A stretch of 64,000 nt of DNA, from the NCBI GenBank assembly GCA_019914995.1, contig CM034143.1:2296501-2360500 (forward strand). Reading direction: 5' to 3'. How positions within the stretch are numbered: position 1 is the stretch's first letter; each line of letters opens with the position of its first letter. Shown one piece after another: positions 24,546-35,400 of this stretch. Under the pieces are notes generated by a model that saw nothing but the letters and a program-made list of their open reading frames with translations, made no database searches and was not told the origin of the DNA. The DNA is from Acanthochlamys bracteata (Eukaryota; Streptophyta; Magnoliopsida; Pandanales; Velloziaceae). A program made the position numbers and the translations under genes.

Positions 24546-27500
24546 GGATTCGATTGAAGTGAAAAATCGAGATTATCCTGAACTGCAGAGAGAAGTTTCT
24601 TAGAGAAATTTTTCTTTCTGAGGAATTGAGAAAATTGAGGAGAGAGAAATCGCGGCACCGGTGGAGACCGGACCCGGAGAAAAGAAGAACTGCACTTTTG
24701 TGTAACCTTTGGTTTATTTAGATATTAAGAGTTGTATGTTGCCAACACAATCTTATTTTGGTCTTGTTTTGTAAAATAGTGTCTTTCACCCGCTTAATCT
24801 CGCTTTCGATGCATGATCCTTAGGACATTTTGGTCCAACTGACTAAGGCGTTTTTGGGATTCTTTATGAAATGGAAAACTTTGTGAAATAAAGTATTTTT
24901 TTTGTCCTTTTTAAAAAAAGCAGCTCTATTTTTTTACTTCTTAAAAAATAATAAAAATATGCAATAAAAAGATCTCATTCCGTAGAATTTTTCTACACTT
25001 TCTAAATTTTTAAATAAATTTTTTATATATTTATAAAATATGTATTGAAAAATATGAAATGGAGAATTGAAAAGTTGGGTTGGAGGAAAGCAAAGCCAAA
25101 CACCCCCTAAGAGCCTTTACACTTTGTTTGAACGAAGGATTCATAAAAAAATAAAAGTAAAAAAAAAAAGATAATAAAAAAAGAAAAGAAAAGAGAAAAA
25201 AATTGTAATAATATTTGGATAAATTAATAAAAAGAAAAAAATAAAAAGTAAATTATATTTAAATTAAAAGAAAAATTATTTAAAAAAGACAAAAATGTCT
25301 TTATTGGTAAGAGGAGGAGGACGAAATAATAAGGGCAAAAATGAGAAAATAAGTCTGCTGTATATGACTTGTTTCTCCTTTTCTCTCCTTCATTCTCTTT
25401 CTATGCTAAATAATAACTCTTAAACCAAACACAAAATCAAAGAGAATTGTTTTTCCTTCCTCTCCTTTCTCCTTATACCTACTTTATCCAAACACAGCCT
25501 TAAAGAAATCATCAGATTCACCAAATCCAATCGATGAATCAGATAAGAAAAAGACCGAACAAAGGCCAAACAGTAAAGTGTAGAAATTGAAACACCGAAA
25601 ATTTGAAAGACCTCTTTCAAGCATAGTTAGTAGACTATAATCGAGTGTTGACCCGATTTCACTTAGCAGCTATTACAGTAACAACAATCAACAAATAATT
25701 AAACAATACCAGAAAGTGCAGTAGAATCTAATATGTCAAAAAATTTTGTGGCAAAGTCTAAATGCTACCACGGTCGGAAATCAATTAAGCGCCAATTTCA
25801 GCGAATCCAACTACTCAAAATGGTCAAATCTAGCAGATACGTTCGCGGCGGTCATATCTAGTTAATCGAAGTGGCGAGTAGAGCATTACAACAACAATCA
25901 GTCAATCGAAGTGATGAAATAATATAGAATTGTAGCAGCCGAGCCAATAACGAGCAAAGAGAATCTAGTAAAGGGAGAAATAAAAACAAAAATTTTTAAG
26001 TGTTTACAATGCATAGCACAATTAGTTTTCTTTAATTAATTAAACACTTGAACTTTTCTCGGCTAAATATTTTTAATAAATAAAATGTCTTTTATAAATA
26101 GTAGTTGCAAGTATTTTTGCTAAATATTTTATTTTCAGTTTTCCTTCTAAGATGTGCCTTATCTTGTATTATAATTAGGGCGTATTTTAATGGTCTTTTT
26201 AATCGTCTGGAACTCAAGTTTCTCCCGTCAGAATTACAGTTTCAAAAAGTTCATATATTTTATTTGCATAGAAATTGAGAAGTCTAGTTGTACATACGAA
26301 ATTTTAGTTCTAACTTTTTTATTGCATATCTTCTAATCTAATTTTATTTTTTAATTCCTAACTCATTTTTAAAAGTAATTGAAATATAAAAACTGAACTC
26401 AACTTTCAATTTGTTTTTTAAAAAACTTTATTTTTTAATTTTTACTTATGTAAAACTCAGTTACTGATATTTAAAACACGCCTTAGCACATATAGAGGGC
26501 TCAAGATTGATCTCAAACTCTTTTAGGTTAGAATAAAACTTTTAGGTTTGCATTTTCTGGCCGCTTAAACTATCCTCCCCCTTACCTAATACATAGATAG
26601 AATTGCAATACCGGTTAAAGTTGCATATTCGCAATTGCTTATTTAGAGATCAACTCTAATCATTCTTTATAAGTGCTTATTAAAATTAAAAATCTCTTAG
26701 CAGCTGGAAATTAAGTAGATGTTTGGCAGTACTTAATGCCAATTTATTTCTCTTCTTTCAGTTTCTAAAAATTTTTTACATTATTTTATATTTTCTTTTT
26801 AATTGAAAAAATATGGGTGAACTGTGTTTTATAGTATCATTATATATAATTTTTTATTTTTTGTACGCCAAAAAATAAGCTTATATTAAAAAAACTCATT
26901 AAAAACTCATTTTATCAAAAGTATCTAATTTTAACCAAACCCAGTTGACTTCCAAGACTATTTCAAATATGATAGTATTTTTATCTTATTCTTTTTATTT
27001 ATAGTTTTTATCGGTATTATATTATGGCTATATTTGACTAAGTTTTAATTTAGAACTTTTTAGCAAACTGATGTTTATATGTTTTTGTTAAAAAATGGAC
27101 CGTTGAGATTTTGATTAGAAAGCTACTTTCTCTTAATTCTATTTGGATAAATTTTACTGTTTAAATTTTTTTTATAAATAAAAATTAAAAATCTATTTGG
27201 CTAAATTTATGCTTATAAATAAATAAAATATATAATGACTAAAATATTATTAATATTATTTTTTAAAATTTTTAATAAAATTTTTTAAATATTATATAAA
27301 TTTATTAAAAAATAAAATTAAATTAAATTTTCGGAATGAAATGAAACGCAATCTCAAATTGGACCTTAGCTAAACTCTTCTAGATAATAGCAAAATCACT
27401 GCAATCAGAACTATTCTCACAATTGCTTATGAGCTTGTTTAACTAGCATTAAATTTATTTTTCTAAAATTTGTAAAAAATAAATTTTTATGTATTTATTT

Positions 27501-29738
27501 TTTATTAAAAAACAAGTCTAAAATTAATTTTTTAATTTAAAGTTTAAATTTTAAAATTGAAATTTTTAGAGGATAAATTAAATTTACTTTTTTTTTCTTA
27601 TTTTTTGAAATCAGTTGAAATGGTTAATAATCATGCCTTGTATATTTAATATTAGACTTAACATATAGAGTTAATTTATTCTCAAGTTATTACTGTATTT
27701 TTTCCACAATTTTTTTAGAATATCAAAGGTTATGATGTTGTATATATGCCATTGTACAGTTGAGATTGATTTGTTTTATTTAAAAAGATTAATATTGACC
27801 TAATATTAATAAATTCTACCATAAGTATTAACACATTCCTTAAGTTATTAATATTCAGTTTGATATTTACAGCCAATCGACTACGACAGCGCCTAGAACT
27901 ACCAATATAACAATCTGATTTTAATAACAGTTTGATATTATTCCTTAAGTTGAGAAAACAACTTAATATTCCTTAGTAATTTCTAAAAGCCAAATTTAGA
28001 AACAACACCTAGCTCTCTAAAAATGATTTTAATAAAAACCGCCGCGCGTAGCATATGGGTTACATATTACATATTAGTAATGACCAACTTCCACGTAATT
28101 ATTATTTTTTTTTCACAAAATAGAATACTATTTCCCCAAATAATATTTTGAAATATTGTATCGCATGTGCCCTTGATTGAAGTATAATACAATTAATTAG
28201 GTCTATTATATTTCATTGCCGAGTAATCCATTAAACAACCTTAATCATCCTCTGACTTGTAACTAGTATATTTCATATCCTTCTATAATACCAAGATTAC
28301 ACGTATCATCCATTTACGTAAAAAAATTTTTTATTATTTAATTTTATTATTTTTTAAAATAAAATAATAAAATTTATTTATTAAAATATGATCAAAATAT
28401 TTTTAATTTTATAAAAGTATTTTTTAAAAGCACTCTCAAATATTCTCTAGAATTATTTTGGCATTTTTAAATTAATTTTGTACTTATTAAACCTAAACTA
28501 GTTATCTACAGTGGTGCTAAAATTTTCATAAATTAAAAAATATAAATAGATGTATAATAAAATAATTGTACGTATAATTTTTTTAAAAATTAAAATTTAT
28601 GATTTTAAAAAATCAAAGAGTATAAATAATTAGAGGTTATGAGATAATTGTATGTACAAATTTTTTAAAAAGTCATAAAAAATTTATTGAAATTCCTTTT
28701 ATTTTCAAGATCTTTATATTTTCTCCAACATGCCTAAACCATATATAGGATACATTTGAGATTAATTTTTAAAAATAAGATTTTAAACAAAAGATTTTTT
28801 AGAAAATGAGTGTTTAGAGAAATAATTTAAAAAATTATACTTATAATTATTTTATAATGTGTAACTCACTTATGTCTTTCAAATTTAGAATAACAAATTA
28901 TAAAACTATAGAGAACTTTTCTTTTCTAAAGTTACCGTAAAGCACTTGCAAAATAGAAAAAAAAAAAGAGATCCGCCTAACAGTCTACAGAATTTACAAT
29001 TTAAAAAATATAAAAAACTTTACGTATAAAATATTTTTATTATTGTTAGATTAAAATAAAATTTATTTTTTAAAATAAATAAAAATACTTTTAATTTAAA
29101 AAAATTTAATTTCACTCTCGAACAGTCCCGTTAATCTAACCAAATTCCTTCAACAGACCCACATCCCTTCAAATGCAAACAAGCAAACTAGCTGCGTAAT
29201 ATTAATTAAACCAAAGATTTCTCAGACTAGTTAAGCAAATTTATCTTTATTAATTAATTTCATGTAAAAAATGTTTGCCGCTTTAAGTTTTTAACATTTA
29301 AGTATCGAGCTGATCTGCCAGGGACATAAATGATTATTTTAGATATTCATACGATAATTTATCTACCATTTCATCATGATTAAACGATTTTTTAACATAT
29401 ACTTAAGCAATTTACACATTCTATTAAAAAAAATACTTATACAATATTTATTCTTACAATCCATGAAAAGAATAGTTTTTTCATCATGACCAATTAGTTA
29501 GACCTGTTCAATTAATAACTACTAATTGAAAAAATAATTAGATAAAAACTTTTCATCATCTCTCACATCATCAACGACAACAACAATAACAATATAACAA
29601 CTCTCATTGACATTTTATTTCTTCTACAATAAACCAACTATCTTGATGTTTTAATTAACATTCAAGCAACCAAATTAAGCATGTAGTTGCTGACCTATAT
29701 CTTTCAGTACCTATTTCTTATTATAAGAGTTATAAGTC
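24546..29738. other. Gene-free AT-rich intergenic region
   Basis: Just right of 24545 lie the MIP2 5' UTR and promoter area, with a CT-rich leader on the minus strand. The rest is about 5 kb of AT-rich sequence with A/T homopolymers, a purine-rich tract at about 25130-25210 and MITE-like AT-rich repeats. Open frames are few and short with no recognisable domain. Confidence 0.6.
24847..25109. mobile_element. AT-rich MITE-like repeat, copy
   Basis: The block begins GGCGTTTTTGGGATTCTTTATG and ends GCCAAACACCCCC, so its ends are roughly complementary. The middle, including TAATAAAAATATGCAATAAAAA and GTAGAATTTTTCTACACTTT, is closely shared with 39421-39618. Short size, AT-rich interior and complementary GTTTGG/CCAAAC ends suggest a MITE. 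No clear target duplication was fixed. Confidence 0.55.
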
Positions 29739-29746
29739 TATAAAAC
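29739..29746 (+). promoter_or_regulatory. TATA box of the LysM-protein gene
   Basis: TATAAAAC lies about 100 bases upstream of the ATG at 29847. It predicts transcription starting near 29770 and a leader of about 75 bases. Confidence 0.6.
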
Positions 29747-29846
29747 ATTCGAACAACTCCTCTTCATCATTCCAAGACTTTAATTTCTTTCTTATAAGAA
29801 TCAACAACACAGCACCGAATTCTTTCATACAAGCTCACGGTTGAAG

Positions 29847-30101
29847 ATGATGGCTTCTTCTACAAAGGGTACTTATATTGCAGTAGTTTTGTTGATCGTC
29901 TTCTTCATCTCAGCTGGTGAAGCTCGATGGTTGAAAGACGGCGGCAAGTGCGATGAGATTTACATAGTAGAGGAAGGCGAGACGCTGCAAACGATCAGCG
30001 TCAAGTGCGACTCGCTTTCCATATTGGATGATAATCCTCAGATTGTCGACACCGATGATATTGGACCGGGAACTGTTCTTCATATTAGGCCTACCGACTG
30101 A
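29847..30101 (+). CDS. Small secreted LysM-domain protein
   Basis: An intronless 84-residue protein. The start is the first ATG (29847); a second ATG follows immediately, and the upstream in-frame TTG is not a plausible plant start. Residues about 1-26 form a signal peptide: a basic start, a hydrophobic core TYIAVVLLIVFFISA and a likely cut after GEA. One LysM module follows at about residues 35-80, with YIVEEGETLQTIS, a DDNPQIV turn and an ending in PGTVLHIRP. Cysteines occur in KCDEI and KCDSL and may pair. Plants encode a family of such roughly 100-residue apoplastic single-LysM proteins of mostly unknown function. LysM modules bind N-acetylglucosamine glycans such as chitin or peptidoglycan, so glycan binding is plausible but unproven. 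No transmembrane or kinase region is present, so it is not a LysM receptor kinase. Confidence 0.85.
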   Translation: MMASSTKGTYIAVVLLIVFFISAGEARWLKDGGKCDEIYIVEEGETLQTISVKCDSLSILDDNPQIVDTDDIGPGTVLHIRPTD

Positions 30102-32487
30102 TTATTGATCTTCAAGAGGATGCGTTTGAATGGAAGCAACTTCGTTTTGCAACGGTTGCGACAGTTGTAAAAAGTCATATATGTGTCTATTCCGGTTTGT
30201 TACTAGAGTCTGCACAATAGACTTCGATGTTTTATGTTAGGAGTACTCTTAGATTAGGAGCCCTTCAGAAATTGGCGCCTCATTTAAGTTAATTTCTTAC
30301 TTCAAAAAAAAAGAAAGAAAGTGCATATTAGAATTTTATATGGCAACTATCTCGATTGGATGTAGATATGTTATGAAACTATGGTACAGTAGTCTAGTAC
30401 TGATTCCCTTATCTAAGGGTGTGTTTTTTGAGTTGAAATAAATTTAGTACCATATAAATAAATTATTCACAATAATGTTATTGAAAAAATTTTACTTTTA
30501 TGGAAGTCTTATATATTATAAGATTTATAATGAATAAAATGGAAGATGTGAACCTCACAAGAGACGGCAGCTTTTGTCTATATGTTAGTTTTTAAAGTTT
30601 AAAGTGTTAGAGACCAAAGATTTTAGTTCTTAATATTACAAGATAAAATTATTAGGCTATAATTACTTTTGTTTTTGATATAGTATTATTTTTTATATAT
30701 CTTCTTTGGTGGCGATCTAATTTTTTTGTCCTTCATCGTATGATCGGATCTCATACTAAATAGATTGATCAATATCTTACGGATTACCATCTTTCACTTA
30801 TAAACATATATCTATTTTAGTACTCAGTCAATATAGAACTATTTAAAAATGTAGACTATTAAGCCTACTAAGTTAGGATTCACTTGGTTCAATCCAAGAT
30901 GAATTACTATTTCACCTCCAAATTAGTTAGTCTGTTTTTCACTTGAGCCATTCAAACCCTACACGCTACTAAACCATACCTAGTCTAATTTGGAGGCTCA
31001 ATTATCTCTGCCTCTCTCCCCATCAACACGTTGGGTGGCTCCACCTATCAGGCTCTATACTATTATAAGATCAGATTTCACACTAAAAGAATTGATCAAT
31101 CTCCAATACCATTTCTTAGATAAACTTGCAAAGTTAACTTAATAAGGGAGGGATCAATTGAGTTGATAATAAAAAATTTTCTATTAATAGAGGTTCCTAC
31201 ATGCAGTAGAAAAATAGATGGTTGTGTGCATGATAAATCCTACAAACAGATATTAGCATAATATTTGATTAACAGAAATTTTTACAAACAGTAGGTAGAT
31301 AACCAGCTATGTATATGATAAGTCCTTAAGAGAAATATTAGTACATCAGTTTTTATCATAAGTGATTTTAATAGTTAATCAAAGTTATTAAGAAAATTTA
31401 TGTGGTTCCGTAAAACTCTTTATCTATATCTACGGATGCTCTATCACAAAAGCTAAAAGTTCACTAAACTTTTAACAACCTACACACATCAAGAGTAAAG
31501 TATTTCACTAAACATATTTATTTTTATGAGTTTTCCTATACTAGATAACTATTTCACAGCAGACTGTACATACACGTTTCCATGACTGGATAGTCAGCCT
31601 TGTTATAAAATTAGTAAATACCTACCAGCTTCCAACAGAGCTTTTCATACAAGTGCTTCACCAAGCACTTAGCCTCTAATTTATAAACATATAAATTTAA
31701 ATAAGATTAAGTATAGAATTAATCTCAAAGCAATATAAATAAACTTAAAGTTTAGTTATAGAAATGATCAAACAAGCTATTAGAAGGTATATTCTGAAGT
31801 TGATCAACAGCAATAAAATATTTCTGTTTTGATAAAGTCTGTGTTATGTTTACTTGTTTTTCTTTTGATTTCTCAATGTTTTTGCTATCCTTTTATTCTG
31901 CACTTTTTCTTTTTCTTTTTATACCATTTCTACTTGCAGGGTTAAGCTTCTCGAGGTGTTCCCGTTGCCAATCTTTCTATTAGGGTCTACTTCCCATTCT
32001 GCCGAAGGATATAGTTGAAATATCCAGCAGTTTTATAGTTGGCCCATAATTTTTTTTATTTATAATTGTGCAAGCCTTCCCATCAGCAATAAATGCTCCA
32101 ATAAAAAAAATTCAAACCTCCAAAATATTTATATTTAATATATTATAAATATAATAATTATATTTTATATTTAATTTATTATTCAAAAAGATATAAATAA
32201 TTTTATTTAAATACTCCAAACGTTTCTATCGAAACGCTATATATATATATATATGTATTGTGTTCCATTTTTTTTATCTAAAATTTAGAAGACAATACAT
32301 ATGCGGAATTTTACAACCAAATAGAAGCCCAACTAGAACATCATCAACAGTCTCAAAGCCAGCAATATTCACCAACTATACTAAGCATACACACAACAAC
32401 ACTAAATAATTAGTAATAAATTAACCAAATCCATTAAACGAATTATACAAGAGCTAATTAATTAATTTAATTAAGATTATAATTTCA
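30102..32487. other. Intergenic region between LysM gene and BAHD gene
   Basis: It contains the LysM 3' UTR at its left and the BAHD 3' UTR near 32400-32487. Between them are AT-rich DNA, a dispersed repeat at 30735-30905 with a partial copy near 31060-31100, and a short TA repeat near 32235-32255. No gene was recognised. Confidence 0.55.
30735..30905. repeat. Dispersed repeat, copy A
   Basis: It contains ATCGGATCTCATACTAAA, TAGATTGATCAA, CTTATAAACATATAT, CCAGTCAATAT-like and ACTATTTAAAAATGTAG phrases in the same order as 45001-45175. A third partial copy (ATCAGATTTCACACTAAAAG and so on) begins near 31068. Function unknown; probably an old TE or LTR piece. Confidence 0.7.
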
Positions 32488-35400
32488 TCATTTAGCGGCA
32501 GCAGCAGCTGTAAGGAACTCATAGAAGAGGCTCCTAAACCTCTGCATGTTTTCCGGCGGCAATGCAACCATAACATTAACACCATCTTTTCCGGCAACAC
32601 TTGGAAACAGAAGCACGATATCTCTGTTCGGTCTCGCAACCGGGCAGACGTAAACCGGCTTCCCCCACGGATACACAACCTCTGAAAACCCTAATCTCCA
32701 CCATGAAGTTACCAACACATCTCCCTTCGGTGCTCCTCTTCTCTGCTCTCCCCAGTCGATCACTGACCGTCCGTATTCGTCGTTCATATTTTCCGCTGCC
32801 TTCTTTAGAGCTGCCGATGCTGTCGTTAACGCAGCGGGAAGATCTTTTAACTCCTTTGATTTCACCGATGCGACTGCACTCATTACTGCATTGCCGACGA
32901 ACTCCATGGGCAGTTGCGGACGGAGACGTGATCGCATGTCGACTGCGAACAACGCCGTGGATTCGGTTTCATGGCTTTCTAGCCCAGATGCGATCACCTT
33001 GCAACGCCAGAGATGAGCTGTGACGGCGTTGAAACTGCTGACGTCGGGACCGGCGATGGATTTGAGTGTTGAGATGTTATCTTTGGTGAGACGGAAGAGA
33101 CCGAACTCAAGATTGGCGGAGTCGTCAAAGATTGTTGCGGTGAGGAGCTGCGATTCCTTTGGAATGAGAGGAGGGAGCTCGATGAGTTCGGTGTGAGGGA
33201 ATGTGATACGTGGTGGGTTACGTGCAGCGAGGAGACGGCGATCGTTGAAGGGAATAGTGGGGATTGCGTTTCCAGAGAGAACGGCGGCGAGGTTTGTGAG
33301 GAACGTTTTGAAGCCGAGTCCGTCGAAGATGCAGTGGTTGGTTGTCATGCCCAGCACAAAACCACCGCATTTGAATGTGGTTACCTGAAAAAAATTAATG
33401 TTCATTTTAGAAACATTAAAAAGGAGATTTCTAGATTCAACGCAGATTACTGTCATGTTACATATTAAGGCCGTGTTTACCTAGTACATAAATTTAGGAG
33501 TGGCAATATGGATTGGTGAGTCGGTTCGGATCGATCCATTTAATAATCAGGTCAAATTCGTTCAACTCTAATCCAACTCATGAATTTATACGGATCAAAT
33601 TCGTCAATCCTAACCCAATCTACTAATAATCGGATCAAATTCGAATCGACCTATTTAATAATTAAAATTATTAATTATTAATTTTATATTTTTAAGCTTC
33701 AGCAAAATTATAAAATCAGTTCGAATAAAAATGCACGATATTTTTACTGATGAGATATAATTATATCCGACAAAATATGCATTTCTTAAAATATCCAAAA
33801 AAATTGGATATTTCAATTAAAAAAATTGTTATTTTTATTTTTGAAAATATATGATAATATCTTAAATTTATGATTATAAGTACATATTAATTTCGATAAA
33901 AATTTTGATAAATATATCTATATAATAAAATTTTCATCATAGTAATACTTTCGATAATATTATAAATTTCATCTTACACTATTTTACTAAAATATAAAAA
34001 TAAAAAATTAATTATAAATATAATATAATTTAATAGTCTGTAAATAACTATTATCGATTATTTTTATTACCAATATTTTATTATACGGTAAAAAAAAATC
34101 AAGAATTATAAAGATGACATTTCATATTGGTGGATCAATTTTGGATTAATTCGGGTTGACCCATTTAATAATCGGGTCAAATTCGTTCAATCCTAATCCA
34201 ACCCATATATTTGTACGGGTCAAAATTTTCAACTCTAACTCTGATTAAACAGGTTGGTTTTGGGTTAAATTTTCGGATCGAGTCATATATTGCCACCCCT
34301 ACATAAATCTATTTTTTAAATTAATTTTAATATAAAATAAATTTTAATATAAAATAAATTTAAAAAAATTTTATATTAAAAAATATTTTTTCAAATTAAA
34401 TATAAAAATTTACTATTAATAAGAATTAATATATAAATTTATCTTTATTAAATATTTTATTTTTTATTTTTTAAATCACTTTTAAAAAAATAAATTTACT
34501 TCAATATACATACACCCTAAATGTACATGCTGCTAGACCAAGAAAGCAGCTCGGGGTATAAATGAAATCCTTTGCAACGTGCCTGCAGTCTTGCTGCCAA
34601 AGTGAAGGGCGAATTATTTAATTTTATGTTTTTCATAATTTTTTTTCAACTATACTAAAATATAAAAATTAATTTAGTTTCTTTATTAAAATTAATTTTA
34701 AAAATTTTTAAAACTAAAAATGTTATTCTAAACTTATTTTTAATAATAATTAAATATCGTAATTGAATTCATTTTAATTTATTTTTAATTTTAATTTCAA
34801 AATGTCAGTGCAAAAAAACAACACGTACCAAAATTGTGGTTTAATTATTCAGAATTTAATTTTTTATCGAATTTTTAGTTCTAATTTATTTCTATTTCAT
34901 CGAATTCATTTACTTTTGTCAGAATTTAATTCACCAAATTTAATTTTATAAACTCATTTAAAATACACTTCAAAATAAATAATCAATTCATCCTTTTGCA
35001 GTCGAAAAGTAAAGGTAGAAATAGATTATTATAAGGTTGAAGTCAAAATGTTACTATCTGGTGTTCTCATTAATTGCATTTTGGAGTAATTGAATTAAGG
35101 TCAAATTTTTCATATGTCATTAATGGTTTGGTTGAAAGACTAATAAGTGGACCGTGTTTGGTTAATGATGTGCAGAGCAGCTATTGTTTGGTGGATTATC
35201 AATTAGGAATGAATACCTTTCACTGTGAAGCTAATAAATAAATACAATGATCTGTCTGTCTAGATTGGATTAGATTGGACTTCTTCTCTGCACTAGATTG
35301 AGTTGTTTGTCAGAATTTTTATTTATTTTAATTGTAATTTTTTTAAAATATTAATTTTAAAACATTTAAAAGGTGTTATATATATTACTTTTAGATAACA

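Noticed and set aside
32601-33468. Plus-strand frames of 140 and 91 codons
   Set aside because: They are antisense to the BAHD exon 2, which has clear family motifs.
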